This document shows, one piece after another, positions 23,346 to 59,764 of a DNA stretch of 64,000 nucleotides (positions are counted from its first letter, which is position 1; the number at the start of each line of letters is the position of its first letter). The stretch covers positions 2,344,001 to 2,408,000 of the forward strand of contig NC_091948.1 in the NCBI RefSeq assembly GCF_041260155.1, in the 5' to 3' direction. The notes under the pieces were generated by a model that saw nothing but the letters and a program-made list of their open reading frames with translations, made no database searches and was not told the DNA's origin. The stretch is from Ptychodera flava (Eukaryota > Hemichordata > Enteropneusta > Ptychoderidae). The position numbers were made by a program, and so were the translations under genes.

Positions 23346-23487
23346 CCACAGTCGCTCGAGAGCTATTCAGCTCTGGGACTATTCGCCCCATAGACGAGTG
23401 TACAGAAGCGAGAAATACCCCTCGCTTCTGTACACTCGTCTATGGGGCGAATAGTCCCAGAGCTGAATAGCTCTCGAGCGACTGTGG
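23346..23487. mobile_element. Perfect foldback element, 67-bp arms, CATAA duplication
   Basis: Bases 23346-23412 and 23421-23487 are exact reverse complements, separated by the 8-base loop AAATACCC. CATAA stands directly on both sides (23341-23345 and 23488-23492) and fits a 5-bp target duplication. The arms carry CCACAGTCGCTCGAGAGC at the tip. The perfect match implies a recent insertion or arm homogenisation. It splits the telomere-like tract in two. Confidence 0.9.
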
Positions 23488-23928
23488 CATAACTTAGGGT
23501 AGTTAGCGTTAGGGGTTAGAGTTAGGTTTAGGGTTAGATCGCAGATCACAGTTAAAGACGCAGGTCGTATGTAGCAGGTCGTGACCGGACTTCCATACAT
23601 GTCGGAGTCCTAACGTGGCCGTTATTTCTCCCAGGGTGTATCCATAGTAGAAGTATGCAGAAATAAGCTCGTCTCTACCTCTGTAATCCATCGTTAGGAG
23701 GAGAACGAAATGACATGTATGCAAACGCCATATTAGTGTTGCAATTCGCATGTCGCAGTTTAAGAACTCGCATGTCGCAGTTTAAGAACTCCCAGGTCGC
23801 AGTTTAAAAAAACTCGCATGTCGCATGTCCTGACCGGTCTTCCGTACGTTTGCATTCTGTAGAACAAATTTCTTTTGAAGCGATTAATGTTTACGCCCTC
23901 AGTGGCAAGAACATAAATTTGTTTACGA

Positions 23929-24862
23929 TGCTGAAGTTGGACTCAGTTTCGGATTCGGTTTCGGATTCGGTTTCGGATTCGGTTTCGGATTCGAATAACT
24001 GAGAATAGTTTTGTATTTCCAGCTTATATTATTATTTTTTTCGAAGAATATAATAACTACTGATACACAAGGATATATTTAACTAGATCACCTTACTGCA
24101 CAAATAGCACGTATTTCATCACATAAATGTTTCATAAAGAATCATAATTTATACAATTTAAAAAATCAAAACACTTTAGGCAGTAGAGCAAGAAACTGTA
24201 GTGCATGACTACACAAGACAAAACTGCTGAAAAATCAGTCAAAAGTTACAACTTATGAGCTGTCCATCTCAAATATGGGCATTATGCAGTTCAGACTATT
24301 CAAGCTAACAGTACGCACAATTCAAAGAAATGCATTCAATGCTATCTTTATTACGCAACATATTAACTGATAGTTTAGTCCGAGAGTTCAGTATGGTACA
24401 TGTAAAATGCAATCTATGTAAAACAACAAACAATCAAAACATCAAATTAATACAACACATTAACATTAAACCATGTGACACACATTGTGACATATAAAAT
24501 GATTAAAGTATGTTTTTGTAAATATTGTTTTCCTTGCTCGACACTTCCTTTAAATTTTAAATTAAAGTATTTTGAAGCTTTCTGTAATTTCTTTTTTTAA
24601 CCATTTTAATTGTGAATATATGCACACAATTTATGCTGTGAAATATATGCATTGTTTAATTGTGATATCTTATTTTCACTTCGTATAGTGTGATTAGATA
24701 TTATTTTAGCTGAAAAAAGGGTCCAGGGAAAGTAAGGAAAATCCAGTATTCCACAGTGTAACAATTGGCTGAAAATATAAAATTTCTTTCAGTCTCTCGA
24801 ATCCGAAACCGAATCCGAAACTGAATCCGAAACCGAATCCGAAACCGAGTCTAACTTCAGCA
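23929..24862. mobile_element. TIR element with 12-bp subterminal repeats and a 15-bp flanking repeat
   Basis: The ends TGCTGAAGTTGGACTC and, reversed, TGCTGAAGTTAGACTC are followed by tandem GTTTCGGATTCG units: about four at the left, and a mirrored set at 24790-24850. ACATAAATTTGTTTA flanks the body exactly at 23911-23925 and 24863-24877, in the same orientation. The left copy is separated from the TIR by three bases (CGA). The interior is AT-rich and non-coding. If the flanking repeat is a target duplication, it is unusually long for a cut-and-paste element. Confidence 0.85.
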
Positions 24863-25202
24863 ACATAAATTTGTTTAACATTATTTTACTAGCTTAACTA
24901 TAGAGGGCGTACTATCCCGGCGTGCATTCCGATCAGGTGACAAACTAGCTGATTTGAAATGTTTTCTGCTGAGTAGGACACGACTCCGAAACGATATATT
25001 CCCAAGTATAGTTCTATCCGCAATTCAGAAACTTGCGTTTTCAAGAAACCACCTCTTGAAGAAAAGTGAGGTATCTCTGGTAAGATGTAAATTTCGTTAT
25101 CTTGTTGCCCGGTTATCGTTATGCCATGGTAACCGGATTGGTATTGGCATTGGCAATGACAATGCATTTGCCCAGATCTCAACAGGAAACATTGAAGCCG
25201 AT

Positions 25203-25326
25203 CCGTAGCCCGCATCTCTCCCCGCGCCCCCCGGCGATTTTTGGTGGTTGGCAAAGGTTCGGAAAAGGCCACCTCAGGCTTTCCCCACCACCTTAAATCG
25301 CCGGGGAAAGTTGTACTAGGCTACGG
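25203..25326. repeat. CG-rich foldback upstream of ARMC6
   Basis: CCGTAGCC at 25203-25210 pairs with GGCTACGG at 25319-25326. Inside, CCCCGGCGATTT..GGTGG pairs with CCACC..AAATCGCCGGGG. The loop is about 35 bases. It may be a small MITE; overlap with the ARMC6 promoter is possible but unproven. Confidence 0.75.
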
Positions 25327-25838
25327 AACTGCATGACACAGCGAGTGCCGCCACCCAAATAATAAATGGAAAATATTTTGACATTTGACGTCAAGAACAA
25401 ACTGTCTGCTATTCTTGAAGCATGGCCATGATTTTGAATATAAACACCTGGGATCCTGCATGATATAAAACTACCATCGATCGGATATGACACAAATCTT
25501 CAGGCGTTAATGGTGGGTCATGGGTGCAGTACTGTACTGTCTGTCACAAATAACTAATACATTCATAGAACCGCAGGATGATTGATAGACACCCCTAGAA
25601 TTTATGATAGAATATAAAATTCACGGTGCACTGCCGACTGTACATTGTGGAGAATGTTGCAGAGGCCAGCACTTTGTGCACAGGTAGTTTGTCACTAAAG
25701 GTCTTTCCAAATGCAGTACATACATATACTCCTTGTTGCCAGTAATTCACACATATTCAAAAAGGAAACTGACTCATCAAACATTACTCACCAAGTTTAC
25801 ACAAGCATTTTACAGTAAATCCTTCTGTTCATTTGCAG
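25327..25838 (+). other. Probable ARMC6 5' flank or first intron
   Basis: The first coding exon of ARMC6 is preceded by a good acceptor (TTTGCAG|GACATT, exon from 25839). A non-coding first exon should therefore lie upstream. GTGCACAG|GTAGTT near 25683 is one possible donor, but it is not supported otherwise. No TATA box or start site could be placed. Confidence 0.4.
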
Positions 25839-25870
25839 GACATTATTTGGAGTGGCTGACAGAACTAGCC

Positions 25871-28800
25871 ATGGCGAGTAAGCGTATCTCTCAGGAAACC
25901 TTTGATGATGCAGTCCAAGAAAATGTTGAGGAGTTCTGCATGGAACCAGATGAGGCCCTGGAAGATGCCATCAAGCAGTTTGAGTCTCAGGGCATTGACC
26001 TCAGCAACATCATCAAGAGTGTTAGACTAGGTGGTGATGGAGATGGGAGGGAGAGAAACATGCGATCCTTGTTGCTATGGAGAAGCTGAATGATCTTCTT
26101 GAAGAGGATGGGGAGGAGTCAGAGGTCACGGAATGTCTGAACAAGTTCAGAGCAGAGTGTGACATGGACTTTTCTCATCGTAGTCTAGCTGCCACCAAAC
26201 AGGCATACCCAATGTTGTACAAACTGTACGTGAAGTTCAAAGACAATCCTGATGTACTCTACCAAGTTATTCTTTCCATGGCTGCGTTCTTCAATGGTCA
26301 GCCTGATGTCATTGACCAGAAGGGTATTGAACTGCTATACTCTCTACTCAAGGACCACGCGGAGTCCCCAAAACTCTCACAGGTGCTCATCAAGACTATA
26401 CGTATCACGTGCTTCATGCACGAAAACAATCGTCAGGCTTATGTCAAAGAGGGATTGATAGCTTCGCTGATTCAAGTCCTTCAAACCCACAAAAAGTGCA
26501 GTGGAGTGGTCAAGGAGGCGTGTCAGGGCTTACGGATACTCACTGCCGATGATGACGTACGTGTCGCATTTGGTCATGCCCATGAACATGCTAAAATGAT
26601 TGTCGAGGAGGGTGCACTAAAAACGCTGTTGGGAATAATGGCAGGTAGGAACTACAGTCTTGTCAGGTGAAACGTACATTCACAGTGTAAGAAGACAGTG
26701 ATTCTATCCTTCACAATTTGGTCGTTTTAATGTCATATATCTATGTGTAATGGAACCAGGTAGCCAGTGTTTGTAGAGTAATATCAGTTTGGTGGTTTGA
26801 AGTGAGCTGAATGTGTTGAGTATATCAGCAGTGATAAGAAGAGAGCTTTGGAATGACCAAGAGTAGCACAGCTATAATTTACAAGACTCTAACAGCTAAG
26901 CCATGGAGTCATTGACTCCATTTGGTAGTTACCCCAAGACATGCTATTTAGTCTTTCTTACCAGTACTCTAGGTTCAAATGTTCATTCATGCATTCATTT
27001 TTTACTGTTTTTTTCAAAGTTTTATAGTGTCAATTTCACATATGCAAAATAGTAGAGAAAATGAGTTGTTGATTGCATATGCTGATATTGCAAATTATTA
27101 GCCCCGGATGAGTCCAGGCTCCATGGAACAAAATATTGAAACCATTATTATAATTACCTTTTCATTTCCATTTTGAATTATACAGATGTGATCATCTTAT
27201 TGAACAGTGATTTCAATGACATTTAAGTGTGAGAGGTTTCAGTGTCATTTTTCTCTGTTTTGTTGGATTCTTCAGAGCACACAGGTGATGTGGCAACCAT
27301 GAGTGAGCTGTGCGCCACTCTGAGTCGACTGGCCGTCAGAAATGAATTCTGTCAGGAAATTGTTGATCTGGGAGGTCTAAAGCTGGTGCTACAAGCTCTG
27401 GTAGAAAATATGGAGCAGCAGGTACTGCCTCTACTGTGTTGAAAATAAACCTAGCAAAGCAATATGTAGCATAAAATACCCTGTTTGATTACATTGATAT
27501 TCGGTTTATTATAGAATATGTACCTTTGATGACACCATTTAAATTTAATAATTGTTAAAAATTTAACAGCCCATCTTTTCTAAATTGAAATATTCTGTGT
27601 AGTGGCCAAGATACTTTGTCTTATGAATGGCAAAAAATGAAGAAAGATGATTAGATTTCAAGAATGTGCCCATCATCCTCCTCCATGAAAGCGATATTGT
27701 ATAGACAGTGATGTACCTTTGCGATATAGTTGGCCCAAAGAGCGCCCCCAACCACAGGTAATTGCTTCACCAGTTCTGGCATGACGTCACAGATAGAAAT
27801 GTCTTGTACCTTCACTCCGATATTATAGGTTATTGTGAAGCAAGTGTTTGCTGTACTAAAAGCTATAGCTGGAAACGATAATGTGAAGGTGGCCATCGTT
27901 GAAGCTGGTGGCATTTCAGCCATGCTAAATGCTATGAACTTACAGCAGTCCCAGCCTCAGGTAAGCTTTATGTTGTGCTTTGCAAGTATGGGCACCAGGT
28001 GTGTGCCCAGGACGTGTGCCTTACAGCAAGATTTAGGCAGAAGATTGATGATGATATCTTGGATAAAAATATCAACTGTCAAACCAGTGTCGTAGTATTT
28101 CTCGACGCACTTCAAGTTATATTCTCTTATCTTGGAGCCAATGATCTGCCATCACGCTTGAGGCCATGCGTGTCATATTTCTCTTCATCTCCCTATAGGT
28201 TTGTGAAAATGGCTGTGCAGCAATGGCTGCCATATCCCTGAGGAACCCTGGGAACTGCAAGGTCATCATGGAATCAGGTGGAGCAGCAGTCATCATTCAA
28301 GTCATGAAGATCCACAAGGATGAAAGCAAAGTGCAAGTAAGGGTCAAAGGTCATCGTATTTCAGTTTTGAGTTGGTCAGTTACTGTCAGATGTACTGGAA
28401 GATCATTCCAAGCTTATTACCATGCATATAGGTACACCAGAAAGATGAGTGCTATGGCTTGAAAACCCCATGACAACTACAATGGTATAGCATATTCCAA
28501 TAAGCAGCAAATTACTTCATGTATTCTCATCTTGCAAGGCAATGCTGGCAACAGTTACCATCATGTTACAAATTCCCGCTAATATGCATCCGATGTCTGC
28601 ATAAATTTTTCATGATTTTGTAAATTATAAAGGAGTTAATTTTTTTAATGTTTAACAGCAAAGTTGTCCAATAACATCCCAGGTAATTATTCAGATACTG
28701 ACCCTGTGTTGGTTTTTGTTCACATATCGGTGGATTATTACACAGTGTAGTCTAAAAATAATCATTGGTATTGACAATTTGTCATGTCATGATCCCTACA

Positions 28801-30241
28801 TGATCTCATGCATATCCTAGCATGTTTGCTGGTGTATAAATCCATTTGTTCAATTCAAATTTCCAGGAAAAGCCTTTTATATTAATTAATTCTGTCCTGA
28901 ATTGTCTATATGACATATTTTTATGTGAAAAAAAATCAAAATTATCTCACAACATAACATTGCATTTATAGTGTTCTTAAATAAAAATTAAAGTTACCAG
29001 TAAATGGCATGCCAAAGTTCAGATGGGATATTTGACCTCATAGCAATTATAACAGGCACTGGATTAGATCAACCTACACACGTATGTATCCATACACTGG
29101 CAGCATGGAGGCACACAGCAGGTGAAATGTGATGAAAACTAGATTCCATATGACAAATGCCAGATGTCTTTGTCCAGAAATTTTAACACATATGATATCG
29201 TTCCCTGTGCCAAGATAAAGAACTTTCTCAGATCAGCATGAAAAGCAGCAAAATTAGCGATAAAGAAAATTAGAATTAGAAACCTATTGTCCATGTAACA
29301 GAAAATTGTCTTTCTGTCACTCACAGTAAAGTACATACAATAAAATATGAAAAACTTAAAACAGAAGACAATAGACTCATTACAGAGACACTGCTGATCA
29401 ACAGAACATGAAAGTTGTTTGAAGGATAATAGTGGTTAAAAACTTCAAAAATGAGTTCAAGTCATTTTATAGAGTTTAAAATATATATTACTAATTGTAT
29501 GAGTCATGGGATGAGTGTTTGCTACATGCCGTTTGAGATTTTGAATTCTGTACACAGTTGTACACAGTTTAAACACTTGCAAATCCAGGGAAATTTAATA
29601 TGGAAGATGTTTAGTGTGGAAAGCATGGAATATTGGTGAATGATAAGAAATATAGAAGTTAAAATATGGACTCGCAGTCCCATGTGGGGAAATCAAGTTT
29701 CAGAAACCACATTCAGAAACAACTTTTGGCCTTGTGTCTGCTGCTACTGCTAAAACATCTGTTCCTGTGATAATGTGCTTTCCGTAGAACAAAAAAAAAT
29801 TCCTTCCAGCATACACCATTGTCCAGTTGCCTTGTTTGTATTCAGAACTGAGCATAGATTTGTGCTTTACCTGGCAATGAAGTTCAGCTACATATATGCT
29901 GATCAAACTGATGGCAATGCTTCATATATATTAATGAACTCAGAAAATCACATGTTTTTGCCAAACAATACACCAAACTACACACCACAATTTCTTTACC
30001 TTCATCATTTTTGTTCACACAGAAACAAGCCTGTATGGCAGTGCGCAGTTTAGTTGTTAGGACAAAGGAGTACATTGAGCCATTCCTGGAACTCGGCGCA
30101 GAGTCTCTCATCAACCAGGCAAGGGCCCGGCATCACAAAATGCTAGATGACGAGGCCAAGGCAGCTCTCCGAGATCTAGGATGTAAAGTAGAACTCCGAG
30201 AACTTTGGAAAGGCGAGAAGACTCCGATGACGTTAGCATAG
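25871..30241 (+). CDS. ARMC6: Armadillo repeat-containing protein 6
   Basis: Coding exons: 25871-26644, 27276-27421, 27829-27960, 28199-28336 and 30023-30241 (stop TAG), all GT-AG with matching phases. The start [15 protein letters not shown] and blocks [54 protein letters not shown] and [15 protein letters not shown] follow human ARMC6 in order. The product is about 469 residues against about 500 in human, mostly ARM repeats that form a helical protein-binding solenoid; its cellular role is poorly known. Between about 26028 and 26056 the frame shifts by one base: the N-terminal frame would run into a stop at 26089, while the conserved sequence ([16 protein letters not shown]) continues in another frame. 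With one base restored the exon sum is exactly 470 codons, so an assembly error is likelier than a pseudogene; splicing out so short a stretch is unlikely. The next gene, PARP16, converges on it. Confidence 0.93.
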
Positions 30242-30486
30242 CAACACTGTTTCTTATTGGTTCCCATGGGAACAGGATGTTTGTAAAGTCTGCATGTGAT
30301 AGAAACCATTTCTGTACTTTTGAGCAGTCAAGATTTAGATATTCGCACATTTAATAATTTAAAGAAATGTCTTCCGAGAAAAAAGGATCATCGTTTTGTA
30401 TAAGATGTACATTTATGTTCCATAATGTTTGCCTTTTTGTACCAGTTTTGTTTTGTAACTTATATTGCTTTGCAATTTTTATCAAA

Positions 30487-30492
30487 AATAAA
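30487..30492 (+). terminator. Probable ARMC6 polyadenylation signal
   Basis: First good AATAAA after the stop, 246 bp downstream, in AT-rich DNA. This implies a short 3' UTR. Transcript data would decide. Confidence 0.5.
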
Positions 30493-30499
30493 ATCCTCT

Positions 30500-33249
30500 T
30501 ACAAAATATCGTGAATGCATGTAATGTTTCATTATATACTGATGACAAGACCACTGCATATTTTTGTTAAAATTTACTTTATTTTCTCTTGTAGGGAAAA
30601 GGTGGGTTGTGCAAACAGCAAATATACAGGGAATATATATGCCGATCAACCTCTTGATTGTTATTTTCAATAACATTGCAACCTCTTAAAAGCTAGATTA
30701 TGCTGCACCCTCTTACCACTGTAAAGTGGTTGAACTCAACTGTACCGGTATTGGTTGGATCCATACAAAATATGACGGATGTAATGGTTAAAACCCCTCT
30801 TTCAAAACATGATATGCAAATGGATTGCCAATTATCGAGTCTGATGTGTTACAAACAGATATTGCTTCATGAAATCTAGCATGTAGCCGTGGTTTAAGCT
30901 ATCATTTCATGAAGTCAGGAAAATCTGTGTGTACATAGCCATGGATGCACTTAATGATAATTCAACTATCTTACTTATTTTATCACAGAAGGTGGTAAAA
31001 GATCTAATGATTTTGATCATTATGAAAGCAAAAATTTAAAGGGGAGACTAAGAGCTGTGCAGCGACGGCTTTTTTAATATACTACACAATAAAGTAGGTC
31101 AAACTCTGGACTGCAAATGGACCACGGTACAAACAAAATCATGTGTGCAAATGCTTGTATTTCCACACGGTTTTGTATGTGGATTTTGTTTCTACCGCCA
31201 TCACGTGATCTTTTTTGGTATACTTAGTCTGCAGAACACAAAACACATCCTTTTCATTCCAGAGAAGATCCATTGGATGCTGCAGTACCGTTATCTCTCC
31301 ACAGAGGATGACTTTCTAATTATTGATTTTCAAAATGTGCTTTCCTTGAACATTGCCTGTTAAGTTTGATTATTCTGTTGGTGGGAATTCTTAACATGGA
31401 AATATCTATTGGTACAAATCAAGCAGTTGTTTGGGTAGTTTCTACCACATGTATATATGACAACTTGTGCTCGACTCTTCTCACATTATAAGAACTAACC
31501 TACTGGAGCCATTAAACAATATTGAAATGACCTATGCATACATCAATTAATATTCAAACACCATGAAATTATGTAAAATCCTGTACATTTCAATGTTGCT
31601 GTGACTACATGTCACAGTTGAAGTTTGCGTTTTCATACTGTATCCTGTCATAGAGTGCTTTCATCACAAAGTCTCAGTTAGAGCAACCTAAATGTTCAGA
31701 ATATGACATTTCTGTTAGTAGTTGGCTCACACTTTAATCAGGGTCATTTTTGTGACAATTGTCAACCTAACATCGTACTCCAACTTGTGACGGTGGCAGG
31801 GTTAGACTGAAAGACTCACCTATGTGAGGGCGCTCTGGTGTTCGACAACTTGTGACCCTACACTACTGTAGGATCAGCGGCCGCGGAGCACCTGCACACA
31901 TCTGAATCTTTCAGTCTTTGGCAGGGTGAATGCCATAGATTTTTGTAAATACACGGACAATATTCAAATGGTGACTACACTGTAAAATTCTTAGTAGCTG
32001 CATTGCCTTGATTTGGGAAACTTCATGTGGCATCCCTCAGAGAATGCCCCTGAATTCACATGTGGGTCATACAATGCATCTGTGGTGGTTGTTTACATCA
32101 TATGTTATAGAATCATTCAGGAATGAAAATTGATATGTGACAGAGAGAGACTGCAGCTATTGATTTTGATGTGACTTCAAACGGACATTTTTTCAGAAAT
32201 ATGTTTTCATGATGGTAACGCTTTTAATCTGTGTATTTGTTTTGGTCTTCAGTTCTTAGGCATGCAGATACCAAAAACTCAAAGAAAATTTGGGTCAGTT
32301 ATATGTGAAGTGGAAAAATAAAAGCACTAGGCAACCACTAGGTGCTGTGGATAATTGAAACATGTTTGATGAATTTAGAGGGGATTAGCTTTGATTTGAT
32401 TATCATGTGCAAATTTGAAATATGTGTCCATGGTTACGTAGTTCACACCATGTACTGATTGATACCCAATCACCATTCACACTTTGTTTTGAGATGTTTT
32501 GTTGTTCAAATTCCTGTTGACAATTTCAACTTCCAAAGCTGATTTAAGTAGTTTATTGCATGGGGCAAATTCATATCATAATTCTCTTGATGGATTTTCA
32601 CTGATGCAAACTTTTATTTAGGTGAGAAGGGTTTGAGCTGAGCAAAATGAGTTCTTTTTATTATGCACATGTATTCAGTATCCACATTGCCTGCATCTAT
32701 CAAAGTGTATTGTACAACCAAAGTTCCATTTTGAAGATATAACCTGCAAACTCTGTCCTAAAAAGCTAGAATGTGAATTTTTGTTCCACAATTGTATTGT
32801 TAGAAAAATAATGGTAATTGAAAATCATTTAATAGAAATACATTGACTGACTGAATTTCTACTGTCTATGATTAGACTGGTATGGATACACTGTGAAATG
32901 TCGTGGAATTGTTTCAAATCTTCATTCCATATATGGCATGTTTACTGTATGGATCAAACACGTCATATTGTTATCAGTTTTCCTTTAAACAAAATACGTG
33001 CAATTAATTAGGGCACTGGTAAATATTTCATGTTAAATATTTGTCATCTAAAATGTGAGTATGCCTAGATAGGCATCAGCCAAGATACTCGTCTGTCAGT
33101 TTTGCATCAAATGCTCCAACATCCTCATTACTTTAAATTTTCAATTGAAAATATAACAATATGCATATTTGAGAGTGGTACCTGATGTTTCCCCTTCACT
33201 GGAAAACCATGGTACAAGCCCATTGGTTTTCATGGACAAGCAGGACCTC
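30500..33249. other. Intergenic DNA between convergent ARMC6 and PARP16
   Basis: No exon with family similarity. At 31796-31922 a weak inverted pair (GACTGAAAGA / TCTTTCAGTC) encloses a CG-rich patch with a NotI site and CCTACACTACTGTAGG, possibly a small decayed MITE. The rest is AT-rich. Confidence 0.45.
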
Positions 33250-34360
33250 TTTATTATTATTATTATTACCTTTATTTCAGGCCATCGGCCCATACCAAGA
33301 AAAACATTAAAATGTAGGCATTACAGCGAGAAATAAATTTCATAAAAGAATAAAAAAACTACTGAAAATACTAATACAATACATTCCTACAATGCTGCCA
33401 GAAAGTTGAATTAAAGTAAAAATCAGAATTAACACAACTGTATATTACATAATTCTTGCTTTCTGTTAATCTTTTGCAAAAGTTAAATAGTAACTTTCGT
33501 TGCAATGAAGCGAAATTCAAAATATTTCTTGATACAAAATTTTGACTGATACTCGCATCACGTTTAAGATCAAAAATTATTCGCAATGCATTATGATAAG
33601 CCACTTTTAGAGTTGACATCTGTCTAGCACTGTAGTTACACCAAACATTAAGACAATACATACTATATAAAAAGCTTCTAAAAAGGGTACATTTCACAAT
33701 CTGTGAACAGCAGCTAAAATTGCGCGCAATCCAATTAGCTCTAGCATAAACACATCGAAGTTGCCTGTGCATATCAGCGTTGTCTTCCCCGACGAAGAAG
33801 AAACAATATATCCAAGATATTTTTTAGTGTTAACAAATTTAAGAGATTTTCCATATAAAAATACGATAGGAATTCTGTTAGGTTTCCAAGACCTCGGGAA
33901 AATAGCCATACATTCTGTTTTAGTGGGATGAAAAACAATATCATGCTTGTCCCCATAGTGTTCACATATGTTAATTAATTTTTGTAATGCTTTTGCCGAG
34001 GGGCAAATCAAAACTAAGTCATCTGCATAAAATAGGTGATTAACAACTGTGTTTACCAAACAGCATCCAACACAGGCTGATTGTAGCTTTGTACTTAGAT
34101 CGTCTACATACACAGCAAAGAGCATAGGTGAGAGATTGCTGCCTTGCCGTACGCCATTAATAACACTGAATGCGTTTGACAAAGCAGACGCCCATCGTAC
34201 AAAAAATAACTGATTTGAATACCAATACTGTAAAATACGGACTATAAACAATGGTATACGCCTATTTATCAATTTTCTAAACAAAGTCCAGTGATTTACC
34301 CTGTCAAATGCCTTAGTAGCATCCATGAAGCACAAAAAATATGGGTGTATTATGTCTCGT
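33250..34360 (-). mobile_element. 5'-truncated LINE just downstream of PARP16
   Basis: Read on the minus strand, it starts inside the reverse-transcriptase palm (CFMDATKAFDRVNH) and ends in a 3' UTR followed by (AAT)n at 33250-33268. AATAAA is encoded at 33271-33276 (minus). The truncation point is near a perfect hairpin CGTTTACTT/AAGTAAACG at 34353-34373. It lies in the same direction as PARP16 and starts about 65 bp past the PARP16 stop. The (AAT)n tail resembles that of the 3.8-5.7 kb LINE, but the proteins differ clearly. Confidence 0.85.
33371..34355 (-). pseudogene. LINE reverse transcriptase, C-terminal half
   Basis: The first frame (34335-33694) has DATKAFDRVNH (motif A), NGVRQGSNLSPMLFAVYVDDL (motif B region), FYADDLVLI (motif C, catalytic YADD at 34029-34018) and KYLGYIVSSS. 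The conserved tail (RQLRCVYARANWIARNFS, CNYSARQMSTLKVAYHNALR) continues in a different frame to 33371, so a frameshift lies near 33775. The N-terminal reverse-transcriptase blocks and the endonuclease are missing. Inactive copy. Confidence 0.88.
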
Positions 34361-34428
34361 TTACTTTATAAGTAAACGGGGTGAAATGGTTGAGGAGATG
34401 CCTGCATATTTCTGTTGGCAATATCCAA

Positions 34429-41607
<7,179 letters not shown>

Positions 41608-42018
41608 TTTGGAGGACTGCGTTTGTAGCTTTTTGGGTAACTTGGGTGACAGACTTTCTATGAACCGATAGCCCCATTGAAGCGACCAACTGGTAATGTC
41701 TCCGCGTCGAGTTTCATATCAAATATCGGATACGCATCGTTTGTATTACACATCAACTTCCGGGATTCTGCTGCAAGTTGACTGAACCCATAATGCACCG
41801 CAAAAATTACATGAATGTTATCGCGACGTATTTCTGAAGCGATCTCGAAAGTGTTAAGTTATTCATTCTTGAAAATAACGGTAGTTTTTATTCAATACTG
41901 AAAGGTGAGATAATATCTTGTCTCCTATGAAGTTTGACGCTTGACCTTAATTGAACTTTGAACTCAATCACATTTGCCATTCAAGGTCAACAGGTTAAGT
42001 CATTATAATATATGCAAG
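41608..42018. promoter_or_regulatory. Bidirectional promoter region, PARP16/AK6
   Basis: Only 411 bp separate the two start codons, which face away from each other, so both promoters must fit here or overlap the 5' ends. ACTTCCGG at 41756-41763 is a consensus ETS (GABP-type) site, usual in TATA-less divergent housekeeping promoters. CAAGATGGC (42015-42023) covers the AK6 start codon and fits YY1 and most of the TISU element. No TATA box is placed convincingly. The region is less AT-rich near PARP16. Confidence 0.7.

Positions 42019-59764
<17,746 letters not shown>

Larger units (their letters stand above)
23151..23852. mobile_element. TIR element with telomere-like core, 702 bp
   Basis: The left end CAAACGTATGGAAGACCGGT continues CACGACATGCGACATGCGAG. 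The right end is its reverse complement with two or three changes, ending CCGTACGTTTG at 23852. A third, more diverged inverted arm lies at 23536-23600, so two insertions may be nested. Subterminal CATGTCGCAGTTTAAGAACT units repeat at 23750-23815. The interior carries TTAGGG-type repeats and a perfect hairpin. It directly follows the 22.2-23.1 kb element and has no transposase. Confidence 0.8.

Noticed and set aside
25733..25870. Upstream in-frame extension of the ARMC6 start
   Set aside because: A splice acceptor (TTTGCAG|GACATT) at 25837-25838 lies between, and the family N-terminus begins at the ATG at 25871.
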